Part shown: piece after piece, positions 37,488 to 50,228 of the stretch
Numbering within the stretch: the first letter of the stretch is position 1
Layout of the letters: each line of letters begins with the position of its first letter
Assembly (NCBI GenBank): GCA_023105745.1
Contig: JALGQZ010000004.1
Span: 34,676,437-34,740,436, forward strand
Length of the DNA stretch: 64,000 nucleotides
Direction of reading: 5' to 3'
Origin: Austropuccinia psidii
Lineage: Eukaryota > Basidiomycota > Pucciniomycetes > Pucciniales > Sphaerophragmiaceae
Made by a program: the position numbers and the translations under genes
The notes under the pieces: model-generated
What the model was told of the DNA's origin: nothing
The model's database searches: none
What the model saw: the letters and a program-made list of their open reading frames with translations, nothing else

Positions 37488-39206
37488 TTAATAAAGATGT
37501 CCAGAATATATTTTATCATTGCATTCTAGTAGTATGGTGTTAATTAACATTCTACTACATAGGACCATGACACATGTGTGTTTAGATCTATGATATAGTA
37601 TACCATCAAATAAATGGAATCTTCCATTATCATAACATGTTTTCCAAATATCATCCAGAGAATTAGCCAAGGCTACATCTTTGCAATCTTTGTCAAGTAG
37701 ATCAGTAAGAATATGACAATTCTTATCTTGCTTATAGCTTTCTCTAACTTCTTCAAAGAATTCTGTTCCAACATCCGTGATATTAACTCCTTCGATTTGA
37801 ATTTGAGGTTCTGCACTTGTAGGAACATAGGCAGGGTTGTCAGGTGTATTTGGTAATGCCCATCCACTTAAGCCATCAGCATTCTTATGAATATTTCCAG
37901 CTTTATGTACTATGGTCATATTGCCTTTATACTCCTGTATAGCAATCTGCCATCTTAACATGTGTCTGTTTGGAGTTTTCATGTTAAGAAGTGATTTTAC
38001 TGCATTACAATCAGTAATTAATTCAAACACACTACCATCAAGATAGTAATGAAGTTTTTCCAAATCCCAAACAAGGCAAAGGCACTCCATTTGGCTAGCT
38101 CCATATCTGGCCTCAGTAGGTTTAAGTTGTCTTGAAATAAAACAAATTGGACCTTCATAAGGTTTGTTATTGACAATTTGAACTTGATTAAGAGCAGCTC
38201 CTAAACCTTCACCACATTCATTAATATACATCTTGAAAGAAAGTTTCCAGTCTGGCATCAATAATAATGGTGCATTGGTCAAGGCATACTTGATTTTATC
38301 ATATGCTTAAGTCCTATCCTGTGTCATTTCAAAAACAGTTTGTTGATCACAAATTCTGTATAATGATCTGGCATGGATTGCAAAATCTTTAAGGTGTTTC
38401 CTGTAATAACTGGCAAACCCTAAAAAATACATCATTTCTTTTTTGTTCTGGGGCATTTGTTTCAGTAAAACTGAAGCCACTTTGTTTTTGTCAACACCAA
38501 GGCTCAGTCCTGAGACTACATGTCCTAGAGCTTTTAACTCATGAAACTCAAAATTACATTTCTTAAGAGATATTTTCATGTTCACTTGAAGAATTTTCTT
38601 AAGTACTAATGAAAGTCTCTTTAAATGTAATTGCCAGGTTTCTGAAAAAATGATAATGTCATCAATATAAATGATTAACCATCCTTCTGACAATTCATGT
38701 GGGAAGATGGTATTCATCATTCTCTGATAATGAGAGGGTGCATTTTTAATACCAAAAGGCATTCTCAAATATTCGTAAATCCCACAATGAGCAATTATTC
38801 TCAATGATTTCCTAGCATGAGGTGTCAAAACATTCTGATGAAAGCCTTTGAGAGCATCCATGAAAGTAATGAATCTTGCTTTGGATAATTGAGTCAAAGT
38901 CTCATGAATTCTAGGGATTGGATACCTGTCTGGAATAGTATAGGTATTCAGTGCTCTAAAATCACCAACCATCCTTGACTTATCATTATGCCAAGTAATG
39001 ATTACTGGAGTTGTGACTTCTACCTCCTCATTGTGTCCAACCTTTCTAAGAACTCCCAGTTTCATTAGTTCATTAATATGACTTTATAATGATTATCTAG
39101 CCCTAGGGCTAGCTGGGTAAGCTGGTCTTCTTAATAGTGGCAGATAAGGCCTTTCCACATTAAGCATAATGTCCACTTAATGGCCTTTTATAGCTCCAAG
39201 TGGTTA
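37488..39206 (-). pseudogene. element 2 reverse transcriptase and RNase H
   Basis: Holds reverse transcriptase with YPIPRI and the YIDD active site (YIDDIIIF), and RNase H with QMEC, ITDCN and NADGLS. In-frame stops are at 39204-39206, 39177-39179, 39094-39096, 39085-39087, 38307-38309 and 37488-37490. All are TAA, and several stand where element 1 has Glu. The catalytic residues between the stops are preserved. It reads LLDKDCKD where element 1 has a TGA in place of Cys. Confidence 0.88.
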
Positions 39207-41957
39207 ATTATCTGAAGCAAAGGCTTCCCTGTATTGAAATAAAATTTCAATAAGATCTTCCTTCATTTCTAGTGTTAATTCAGGACTAATTTGTGCTTCA
39301 ATCAATTTATCTGACACAAATTTTTCCTTATTAACATTTTTCACTTGTTTAATGACAGTAATTTCTCTTTTTTCTAGAGGAAAAGCAAATTTTTGTCTTT
39401 TATTTTCCCCTATAGTGAAATACCTGTCTTTATTATTATTAATATCAATACCATAAATATTGAGATAATCATTCCCAAGTATAAAGTGTTGTGAAGTACA
39501 ATTATTCATAACAACAAATTCAACTTTTAATCTGATACTTCCTGAAGGATGAGGAAATATTATTGCTGCTTCAAATATACCCAAGGGGTGCATATTTTGG
39601 CTAGCACTGCTGAATTTTATACCTTCAATTGGCATTAATTTTTCTTTCCAATTGGTATAAACCTTTTCAAGATAATCTTTTCCAACACAAGTGCAAAAAG
39701 CACCTGAGTCAAGGTGTATCTTTGCTTCTGAGTTGTTTATCACAATATTAGTGATACAAGATGAACCAGCTGTATAACCTTTACCTCTGGCAGGTTTGGT
39801 TTTCTGCATTTTAGGATCTTGCACATGTATGAGATCCATACATTCATCACTATACTGTGGTAAATAAGTGTGTACCTCAGTGACTTCAAAAGAAACATTA
39901 ATGTTTTCTATACTAAGCTCTTCTGGTACTTCTTCTTCTTCTGAAGGCTCAGAATCACTTTCATGTAAAGATACATCAGTTGTTTCTTTTGTGTCTTCCA
40001 CTTTCTCAACATTTATCTCATTGATTCTTGTCTTTTTTGGGAAAGTGTTTGCTAAATTAGATGTACTTCCGCATTTGTGACATTTCAAAGGAAGTCTGTC
40101 TTGTGGCTTATTTGGCTGTGAAATTGGTTTCCCATTAGTCTTATTGTCTATTGGGGATTTGGACCAATTTCTTCCAATTTTTGTTCTAGTAGTGATGTCC
40201 TCCATAGCATTGATATAATCTTCTGTAGAGAAAGGCTCAATACATCTGCTTCTTATAGCATGCTCAAGGTCACCACCACACTTTCTTAATATCCTTTTAT
40301 GTATCATTGTTTCAGACATATCAGGATGAAGGGAAGTTAATCTGTCCTTCTGTTTAAGAAACCAAGACATGGGCCTGTCCCTCTCAATATTAAAAATGGC
40401 TTCTTCAAAAGAATTTTCCATTCTAAATCTCCAGGAATCATTTTCCGATTTGGAAATAATTTTCTCTTTCCACCAAGGCCAAGAATGTTTACCATGGTCT
40501 TGTCTCATTTTGTAATACCATTTCTTTTCTGATCTGGTAAATAATGAGTGTAATCTGGCACTTATGTATTCATCTGGTATGTTAAAGTCTTCTTTGAACA
40601 TATCAATTGTTTTCATAAATTCCATATGATTATATTCTCCTTCAACATTGAAGGTTGGCCATTCCTCTAATTTTGGAATGTCTTTGAAATTGCAAGCAGT
40701 TTCCACATCATTACTTGAAATGGTATGATGTAAATCATTATTCAACTTAAGCACATTTCTGTCAGGAATTGGTGTGGATTGCCTTGGCAATTCATTTTTT
40801 AGTGATATATTATTGATACTTGATTGAATGTCTTCTTTCAATTCAAGTCTTGCTTTATCACTTTTTTCCAATTGTTCTTGGAAAAGAGCTGCATTGTGAC
40901 CAGTTGAATTTTCCAAGTTTTGAACTTGTAATTTCAATTCTCTTAACTGTCCAGTTATGAAAGAAATTGAATTGTCATCTGGTTGATTGAGCAAAGTAAC
41001 TTTAGACTCAATTATTGCACAAATTTGTGTCAAAGACACAATATTGTCTTTATTAACATTTCCAAGGCCAATAATGGTTTTTTGTTGGTCTTTTACTTGT
41101 AATATCTCATTACCCAACTTTTGTTAGATATACTCAAATGTTTTAAACTTTGTCATAATTTCTTTATTACAAGATTCAAATTGAGTTACAAGCTTAACAA
41201 GATCTATTTCTTTGGGAAAGATTGGTTCCAACTTTCCTCCTCCTTGTTTTTGAATTCCATCAGAGTTCTTGCCATATTGAACACATTGTCCATGGATGTC
41301 TTTTCTTTCTTTGGGATTCTGTAGTTCTGTGGGTAAGGCTTGTTCCATTTGGGCTTTGCCTTTCCCTTTGCCTTTTGCTTGCCCTTCTGATTGGTCTTTG
41401 GGGCTTGCTTGGGCTTGTCTGGCACTTGTTGAGGCAGAGTTTTGCTGGTGGATGCTTGGGGAGCTTCCACTGGGCTGTTTTCCTTGCCTTGGGCCAATTT
41501 CTTCTTCTGATCCTCTGATAACATACTTTGGTTTTTCAACCAAGCTTTTATCTTTTGAACTTGTCCTTTGCAAGACATTGGTGTCCAACCCTTCAGAAGT
41601 TCTTTTGTCTTTTCTGGCCCCATGAACTTCTTCACTTGAAGATAAGAGTTCATTTTGCCTATCCACAGACTTGGGAGAAGTTCCCACTCTTGCTGTTTTG
41701 TGGCCATAAACCAGTTCTTGTACTGAGACTGGTAAATCTCCACTGCTACCTGTTGGAAATGATTCAGGTCTAACAGCAATAGCAGTTATTTCAGCTTCTG
41801 GACTCTCAATAAGAGTTTCCAAAGTGCTGGCTAACCTTTGGGAACTGGTGGAAGCTCTGGCATCCTCCATTTGTGCCTCTCCTCTGGGCTGACATTCTTG
41901 TCTTTTTGATTTGTGCCGGAATGTCCTGGTCCAGATCAATTTGATTGGATGGAGTAA
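39207..41957 (-). pseudogene. element 2 Gag and protease
   Basis: The Gag-Pol frame is open from 41957 (just after TAA 41958-41960) except for TAA 41124-41126. There is no ATG in frame near the start; the first is in the MEDAR motif. Downstream it has the coiled-coil region, Gag core ([10 protein letters not shown]), zinc knuckle ([14 protein letters not shown], where the last Cys has become Phe) and protease (LDSGAFCTC, where DTG has become DSG). The Phe in place of the last Cys probably impairs the knuckle. From 41769 to 41207 this frame overlaps the ORF1 homologue. Confidence 0.85.
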
Positions 41958-42147
41958 TTATTCCACTTCTAGTAGGAGTCATTTCACGTCAATTCTAAGA
42001 AAAAATAGACTAAGAATGAATTCAATTCACCTGCTGGACCTTTGAAGGGCTCTTTGGTTATCAAGCCCCTTGGTGCTGGGCTAGTTTGAATTTCATTCCT
42101 AGACTCTGAGGCTTCAGAGTATGAAGAGCTGTCTCTAATTGATTACA
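41204..42147 (-). pseudogene. element 2 homologue of spliced ORF1, upstream exons frame-broken
   Basis: Exon equivalents by alignment with element 1 are 42147-42031, 41968-41836 and 41769-41204. Introns are 41969-42030 (GTGAAT...ACTAG) and 41770-41835 (GTTAGC...TGTTAG). The 66-nt last intron begins with an in-frame TAG and must be removed to join MPELPPVPK to LNHFQQVAVEIYQ. The last exon runs 188 codons including TAG 41204-41206, against 189 in element 1, with no gap over the best 90 codons. Upstream, this copy is broken: a TAA directly after the assembled ATG, and frame changes in the middle exon. It is useful as an independent witness of which frame was conserved. Confidence 0.65.
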
Positions 42148-42674
42148 CTAGAGAAAAATAAAAATATAAGTTATTTTATCAAAAAATAAAAATAACTTAT
42201 AAACTCAACTTATTGAATAAAGTTTTTTTAATGTAATTTATGGCAAATTACGTCAAAAATAAAGAAAAATGTCTAAGATTAAAGAAAAAATATTTTTAGT
42301 AGGGATTTTTAATTTTTTGATTTTTTATTTGATTTTATATTTTCTTTAAAGAAATAATAATTATGCAATTAACAAGTTATTAATCAAAATTGTATTATTA
42401 TTCACTTTATACTGGAATAACTCAAAGAATAAATTTCAAGTCTGTGATATGAAAAAGCCACTAGTTAGACAAAGTAAATTTATTCCAATTCACTCAATAG
42501 TATATTGTTTCAAACAATATTCTTAAGAAAAATAACTTTATTAATATTATGAAGATTATTTATTAGGGATAAGTCACAAAAAAGCCAATATTAAGATAAA
42601 TATGGCAATTTTACGTCAAAAAATAGTAAAATAAGGTCTAGAAGATGATTCATGTCCCAAAAATTGGTTAAAAT

Positions 42675-42692
42675 CACGGCCAGGCCCCCAAA
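42675..42692 (-). other. element 2 primer-binding site region
   Basis: Minus-strand sequence TTTGGGGGCCTGGCCGTG follows the 5' LTR directly. It is identical to element 1 over 18 bases, although the flanking leader differs. Confidence 0.6.
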
Positions 42693-44830
42693 TGTAAGGT
42701 TTGTCTATCAAAATCTTGATAATAGTAGCAATATCAAGGGTACTATGACTGTCCTCAGTAGAAATATATAATATAACAAAATATTATAACCACAAATTTA
42801 AAAATAATTATATTAAAAAAATAAATTTAATTATTATTATAAAAATATAATAATTATAATAAATTATAATTATTCTATTATTGTTATAGTCACTGACAAT
42901 TATAGCCATAAGAGGTGTAAAGCTCTTAATGAGACAATTACACATGGAAAATATGAATATTAACCACTTATAAATAATATAAATACTATTTATAAAAGAA
43001 TTAAAAGAACACTGTGCAGAAATAATTCTTATATAAAATATTCTATATAAAAAAAACTAATACTAGATAAAAAAATATAGAACTTTAGAGAAAATTGACT
43101 TATAATATTTATTTAATACAACAAGCTAAACAACAACAGTTATTATATTAAATAATAATTATAAGTCAAAAACATGCCAAAAATCAATATTTTTAAAGAT
43201 AAAACAATGCTTTATGATAAAATGATGATTAAAGAGTTTTTCAGAGGAATTTGTGGATTTTTAGAAGATATTTAAGATGATAATTTTATATAATAAAATA
43301 TATTATTGGTGATTACAACAATAATATAAATTCTATGATTTCAATTCTTTAATTTTAATTAATAAATAATAAAATAACTTAAGAATTACTTTGAAAATAA
43401 GATCTTATATTTAATAAAACTTTACTTGTTTAAATTTCTAATATTATTGGATTGATAATGAATGATGGACAATAAACAGTGATGAAAAGACTCTTTTTAT
43501 GTCTTCAGAGAAGCTCTCATGATTCATAATGAATATAGAGGGCGTGCTCAAACCAAAACTGAAAAACCATGCTTCAAAATAAAGTTCTTAACTTAAGGTA
43601 ACTTATTTTTAATTCCAATTTAAAGTTACCAGTGTTATTCTTAACTCCATGTAACTTTAATGCTCATTTAAACTAATTATTTTTAGTTTTTAATATAACT
43701 AAACTTATTTATATTGAAGTTCATAACATGAAAAACTTAAAAATAGAGTTTCAAGCAGAAATCTCTTAAACTCAATTTTTAATTAATTTTTAAAGAAATT
43801 ATAATTTTCTTTGAACTTAATTAAAAGAGTAAATTTCCAGGCTAACTACCCAGGAAATTTATTTATAAAATATACTTAAAATTAAATTTATATATAGATA
43901 ATATTAAATTGTAAGCTGTGTGAAATGTGCAAGCAAATCCATTAAGAATTGGATTTTTAATGAATTTTTGAAGTTATTGCTATTTTTCCACGTAAAATAG
44001 CAATACACACCAAATCTTAACTTTTGATAAGGTTTTAATAATTATAACCTTAAAGGTTTAAGCTTAATTAAGTTTTGACAGTTCTTAAAACCTTAAATTC
44101 AAGCCTGCATATTGGGATTTACCCTTTGGCAGCTTGAAATTCCTGTCTAAATTGGGATAAAACCAGTTTAAACTTTAATGTTGGATCAAAGTCTAATCTT
44201 AAAGTTTAAATGAGGTTGAAAATCCTCCAATACAGGTGGAAAACCTTAATTGAATCCTTTCAGATCCAAAAAGTTGGGTACCCCAGCTCTATTTGGTCTT
44301 TTTCCTTTGTCCCACCTTTCTGTGTGGATTTTGCCCTTTTATTTATTTAAAGCCATACTATGGCCTTAAACCCTTTTAAATTGAGCTCACACAGGATTTA
44401 CATTCTGTATGGCAAATCCTTAGCCAATTCAGTAAATATACACAACCCCTCAATTTTAACTAAAATTTTGGTAAGTTTGCATAAACCTTATGCAACTTTA
44501 AATTTAAGCTTATTTAAGCTTAAATTTAACAATTTTAAAAAAATGTTAAAAAAGTGAAATTAGTACTTTGAGATTCTTAAATCTTCTAATAACATAAGAA
44601 ATAAGTGTTTTTGGGTATAACACCTTATGGGTGTACCCTAGGTTATTTTTGGTGTAGAATCCAAAAACAACATAATATTTATAGCTTTGTTTATCCGAAA
44701 AAAAGTTATACTTATTTTTTGTTATTTTTCATTTTAAATTCAATTAAAAATTCTGTTAAAGACAAATTTAACTGTGTGTAAAGTCATTTGTGGCCTTATG
44801 GGTATGTTATACATACCTCACAGGCTCACA
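42693..44830 (-). repeat. element 2 5' LTR
   Basis: Right LTR of the minus-strand element, 2,138 bp. The TATA-like box (minus strand GACATAAAAAGAGTC) lies at about 43490-43504. The donor has mutated from GTAAGT to GTCAAT (G at 43099), while the 3' LTR still has GTAAGT, so the promoter copy of the donor has decayed. Confidence 0.92.
44498..44529. repeat. 32-bp palindrome in element 2 LTR (right copy)
   Basis: Same perfect 15-bp arms and 2-bp centre as at 35745-35776. Confidence 0.8.
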
Positions 44831-44835
44831 CTATT

Positions 44836-44942
44836 TATATTAGGGATATTCAAGGAATGAAAGCAAATTATTTAAAATGTAAAGAAGGGACAAGGTGGAA
44901 AGAATATGAATATTCAAAATTCATATCTAAAATGAATTAATC
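44836..44942 (+). repeat. LTR-like dispersed repeat, copy B, middle part
   Basis: Continuation of copy B after element 2. It matches copy A around 28970-29030 (ATTGAAGGAATGAAAA, then a GGGACCAGG-like block). It is cut again at 44943 by a solo LTR. Confidence 0.55.
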
Positions 44943-46342
44943 TGTCAGCCTGTGACTCAACACCAGAACACAAGAATTACAGCCAAATACCATAAACCAA
45001 TGGTAGAGCAAAATAACACTAAAATATGGAGCTGAGCCAAACCAGCTCAAAAGGTATTAAAAGGAAGAGGAAACTCACCTGTTTCTAAATATAAAAGTCT
45101 CATCATCATAGGACAAATATTAACAAAGTTATTCAAGCTCAAAGCAAGTGCTTAGCATAAACTTTAATTTTCACCTCTCATTTAAAATCCAGAGGAAGAG
45201 GTTGGACCCCATCAAATGGGTATTTAAAGTGAAGCTCTCAATTAGGGTTATCCAATTTTACTAGCCAAATTGAGCCAGCACCAAAACTACAGAAGTTATT
45301 GCCAAAATAAGGTCAAATGAGGGTGAATAAAATATTCACCTTTCATCTAACTTCACAGTTTTAGTGTTAGAAACATAAAGTGGGGTCATTTTGAAAATAT
45401 CAAAATCAGGTCTATATGATGGTGCAATCAATTCCCCCATATATCATCTAGAAAGAAATGTATGGGGAAAACAAGCTCCATACGCATTTTGAGAAAATCA
45501 TATATATGGATAACTAAAATTGAACATGGTATAACTTTGCCATATTTAATGTAACCCATACCAAATTAGGTACCATTGTGTGGATCTTATCTAGGGCTAC
45601 ACAATGAGCCAAATTTGAGCTCAATGACTCAAAAACTGAAAAAGCTACAGCAGTTTTAAGTTTAAAATCCCACAGCTTGGCCAATACACCTTTACTGTGG
45701 GATACTATCCCATAAATATAATTATGAGGTGTCAAATAGACAAAGAGTATTTTTTATACTTCAATACCTCACAGTTCAGTCAATACTGTGGTCCCATAAA
45801 GGTTTTGTACAGCATCCTACACATCATACATGTCAGAAGAGGGCTGTGTGGTCCCCAGATGAATGTTTTCACCCTGTATTGGGAAAAACTTCTCAGATGT
45901 GGTTTCAAAGCCACATCTAAGCCCAATTCAAAGTATAAATGCTTTTTCAAAGCCACAATCTAGTCCTCTGAAGTAAAAAATCTTCATTTCCTCCACCTGA
46001 AGTGGTCTAGAGGACCTTTCCACCCAATTCCAGGATAAAAGGGGCTCTTTCTCTGCCCAAAAGAGGAATCGCCATCCTGCTCTTGAATTCCCACATAGTA
46101 CAACTTTCCAAAATAGATATACTCTTGGAAAATAACCAGTTATAATTATAATCTTAATTACTGTAACCCAACATATAAATATTTCACCCAGGGCTTTCAG
46201 CAGCACTCACAACCACTATTCCTTATAGTAAAGCCCGTAAATTACCACTTATAAACCTTTTTAACTTTAAATATCCATGTAAAATTCAGATTTAAGGCTT
46301 TATATACCTATATTACTACTTCATCATAGACTCAGCCTGACA
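44943..46342. mobile_element. solo LTR-like element (TGTCAG...CTGACA), 1.4 kb
   Basis: Begins TGTCAGCCTGTGACTCA and ends AGACTCAGCCTGACA, so its ends are short inverted repeats. Flanks are TAATC (44938-44942) and TATTC (46343-46347), a 4-of-5 match that may be a worn target duplication. It interrupts repeat copy B, which resumes afterwards. A second, partial copy begins at 61938. No coding region is supported inside. Confidence 0.55.
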
Positions 46343-47460
46343 TATTCAATACAGAACACTAGAATCAAAGCCACAATTTTTTTCAAGAAAAGGGAAGAGG
46401 ATCCAGAAACTTTCTATCATATTGAATCAATATGGGAGCACAAGTTAGCCCGAATTCAATATTGACAATCTTCTAAAAATTCCTAACCATGGGGAGTATA
46501 AATACTTCAGATTTTCATTCTTTCAAACCTCATGCTTCTCCTGGAAATGTAATTTGAATTTATTTTTTCCAGAGTTTATTCCTTACTAATAGGTTAATAT
46601 AGAATATTTTTGTTTTTCATATTGGGTAAAAGGCTCCTTTATTGAAAAAATAAAATATCTTTCATAATAGTAGTATATAATGAGGGTAAAAGGTCTCTTA
46701 TTATTAAAAAATAGTCTTATAATAATCATATTTATATTTGGTTAAAATTCCCCTCTATTCAAAAGAATAGCTTTGAGTATTAGTACATTCTTAGTGATTT
46801 ATAATCAATTATTAGTTTAAAGTGAATTAAATTGGTTTCTAAATTAAAAACATCAACTTAAAAAATAATATAAAAACTATTGGTGTTACTATTACAAGTA
46901 TTCTATAAAAAAAACTCATACAATATTCAGTTACCTTTATCCTTATTATCAACCTATCAGTACTTATAACTGTTTTTCAAAAGTTTCACCTTAGTTATGC
47001 AAATTAAAAATCTGGTTTATCCCAAATCACCATAGAAAAAGAAATACAAAATAAACCAACTCAAAAAATCTGTTAGTAATTATCAAATTATTATATTAGT
47101 TTTATTAATTTGTGTTTGTTTCAAGATTATCTAATATTTCAAGCTTGTTGTAGTACTTATTGGGGGAGTTCACCCATATTTCTGGATTTTTCTACTTTTA
47201 AATTGTTTCAAAGCTTCAAATGATTGTTTTTTGAAGTAAATCAAGTCTTAGATCATCTGTCAAATAGAATTTTTGGACCCAGCCACCATCAAATAAATGA
47301 ATTGATTGTGGAACTCAAGTAAAGATAATTCAGCATTACTGGGAAGGGAAGTCTAGAGTATTTTGGCACACAAGAATAGAAATTTTTACAATTCAGAAAA
47401 AGAATTTCATAAATATTTTCTATAATTTCCCCTTCTAGGTACTTCCTCATTTATCCCACA
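46343..47460 (+). repeat. LTR-like dispersed repeat, copy B, last part
   Basis: Aligns with copy A from about 29140 to 30040, including TATAAATA (46497-46504), CCTTTATCCTTATTA and the TTCCCCTTCTAG acceptor-like site near 47438. The two copies diverge after about 47460. Confidence 0.6.
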
Positions 47461-48317
47461 ACAGGAAGGGGAAAATGTTGAAAAAACAACCAATCCCCCA
47501 TCAGGTATCTGAAGCAAAACTTAATAATTCAATGCCAAAATACTATATTAATGGTATGTTTTGACAAGATTTCAATTGTGATTATAATTAATTTAAGGCC
47601 ATGTAAAGTAAAAAAATATAAATTTAAAAGAGGAGTTATAGATATAATATTTCAAAAATATTTTAAGTCAGCTCACACCCACAATAGTTTTTCATCAACA
47701 TTACGATAAGATCCATTCATAAAAAACAATTCACTTCACAGCTTTCCTTAATAATCTTTTTATGGATCATTTGAAGTTAGCTCATATTCCTTCTTAATCT
47801 TAATAAGTTTTGTTTTGGGAAAGACTTTAGAATCAGATTCATAATGGTAACTACGTGTATTTGGTAGGCTTGCATTATGATAATTATTGTTACCATAGTT
47901 TTGATCTTCTGTTGTAGAAGTTCTTTTATATAGATTTATTTTCTACACTATGGGAATAGCCCTCTTTATAAAATGTAATTAATAATGATTTAATAACATT
48001 ATAATTAATTATTTCCACTTTCAAACAATTTGTAAATATTCTCAGGTTTTTTTGGACCTGTTTTTCATAAATTCTTTTTCAATTTTCATTTATAATAAAA
48101 TTAATTTGATCTTATTACATGGAAGTGATTGTTTCTGGCTAAACATGAGCTTATGCTAATTTCATAAAGTTAATTAATTTACACAAAGTTATTATTTAAG
48201 GTGTTCTTAGCTTTCTCATCATTTTCCCCAAGTAATTTTACAGGTAGGTCTTTTTAAGCTCTTATTAAGTTATTCTTGGTTGTAGTTGATTTTATGGGCT
48301 ATTTTAGTAAGTAATCT
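47461..48317. other. AT-rich spacer, nothing recognised
   Basis: No gene or repeat identified. AATCT at 48313-48317 is a probable worn target duplication of the solo LTR that follows. Confidence 0.5.
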
Positions 48318-50228
48318 TGTGAGACTTGAGCTATATTTTACACACCCAAATAGCCCACAATCAATATTAAAATAAATTTGGAACTATGAATAACCCATAG
48401 GTCATTCATATATCCAAAATAAATCATTTTTGATTTAAGAAAAGATGAATAAATTTTTTGTGAGTAAGTAAATCCATGGATCTAAGGCAAGATCTAAGTT
48501 CTACACAAAAATTCACTTAGGGTAGCTCCATATATTGAATAAGCTAAATTCACTCTATAAGGTGGTAATATGGAAAATAATTCAATACCACATAAAATGA
48601 TTGTGAAATTTTTTGTTTTTGTCAATTTTACACCAAAATAATGGGAATGTGGGAAATCCCATGTTACATATAAGCTAAGACTAGTGTTATGCATGCTTTT
48701 GGCACTTGAAATTACAGTTTGGGTACAGCTGTAGTGGATATCAGTCTTGAAGCCTGCATTACTATTTTTTACATGAAAATAGCTAAGGGGGACAAAAGAC
48801 ATCAAATAGAGCCAGGGTACCCAACTTCTGAGGCGTCTGAGCCATGAAAAGCTCCAAATCTTGGATCCATGGCTTACCATGGCTCAATTAGTATACTAAA
48901 GCATTTTGGAAACTTGGTTACCAAGTTAAAGTCTATTAAATCATAAGAAAATTGCAAATAAGCTGCTATTTTGATGTGACAAGGAGGTAAAGGGAAACTC
49001 TGACTCCTTTAGCCATGTCAATTGTTAATCATTTTCCATAAATAAGCCTTAAAAGAGTAATTGGAACCCTTTCTGGACTAGTATCCATTCATTTACCTCA
49101 TTGAAACCAGATATACTGTTCTATTTGCAATTCTTTGTAGAAATAAGGTAAAAAATTCAAAAATTCATTAAAAATACAAATCTCAATTAATATTTCTGAA
49201 GCTTAAAGGACCAATGAAAAATGGTATGATCTATAAATAAACCAAAAATAAGTATCATTTTATAATAAAAATTGAAATTTTTACTTACAGTCCATTTTTG
49301 ATGATTCCATGTGTAACACCGAATCTTCAAAAATTCACAGAAAACACAACCTTTGATTGAATTACAAATAACATTGTGAAATTTGAGAAATTAATTCCTA
49401 TTTTGAAGTAAAAGAATATTTACAGCTTTTACTCATCTTATTCTTAACCATAAATGAGTTGGTAATCACATAAAAGTCTTAATTAAGTAAGTATGATAAT
49501 CTTATGTGACAACAGATGAGGAAATCATTAATCCAAAGAGGATAATTTTTTTCACACTCAATTTTTCTTATTTTTCTTCATTGAAAGCCTCTGTGAGCTT
49601 TTGTTGACTTAAAAGAGGCCTTTGCTTGCTGTTTTTTTACAAATCATCTTATTATCCAATTATATCTTTAGTACCAACAAGTAAGTATTAGTTAAATATT
49701 TTCTTGAGTGTTTTGATTCTTTCAGAATAAATCAGAAAGACGTGAACCCATTTAAATATACTATTTACAATAATATTTAACTGTTATATTGCTTTATAAA
49801 TGCTATAATGCCATTTTGATCCTTTAAATCCACAATTCATCCGTCAAATCACTCTATCAAAACTTTACAAGGTATTATCGGAGTATTAGTGAGTTTTTTG
49901 AATGAATTCTTGAATTTTTTCTCTTTTAATAGCTCTGTTGAAAAATTATATTTATAAGTATTATTGAAAAGGATAATTATATGTTCAAATAATTTTATTA
50001 TCTTAATAAAGAAGCTTTATTATTAAATACTTCTTGCAATTGATTCTTGTAGAAAATTACTTCTTACTAATATCATCACTAGTAGTGTATAAAAATTGAA
50101 ATTTATAATTAAGAAATTAATTCTTTCATCGTGCTTATGAATAGCTTATTTATCATATTTCATAAGAACAGTAATAGTACTGTTGATTAATAGTAATATT
50201 CTCAACAGTTTCATAGACACATCTTACA
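48318..50228 (+). mobile_element. solo LTR of the element 1 family, diverged
   Basis: The stretch is 1,911 bp. It starts TGTGAGACTTGAG, ends CATCTTACA, and aligns with the element 1 LTRs end to end with many substitutions. Flanks AATCT and AATAT match at four of five bases. No internal region adjoins, so it is a solo LTR left by recombination between two LTRs. It keeps GACTTAAAAGAGG and the donor context ACCAACAAGTAAGTATTAG (donor G at 49681). Confidence 0.85.

Larger units (their letters stand above)
33924..44830 (-). mobile_element. Ty3/Gypsy chromovirus (element 2), older, inserted in repeat copy B
   Basis: The element is 10,907 bp on the minus strand. LTRs are 42693-44830 (5') and 33924-36077 (3'), with ends TGTGAGCCTG and CCTTACA. 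CTATT at 33919-33923 and 44831-44835 is the target duplication. Domain order and primer-binding sequence are the same as in element 1, but the proteins are only moderately similar, so it is a different family or subfamily. Gag-Pol carries at least seven in-frame stops yet keeps one frame throughout, meaning substitutions but no net indel. LTR differences by eye are greater than in element 1, so insertion is older. Confidence 0.93.
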
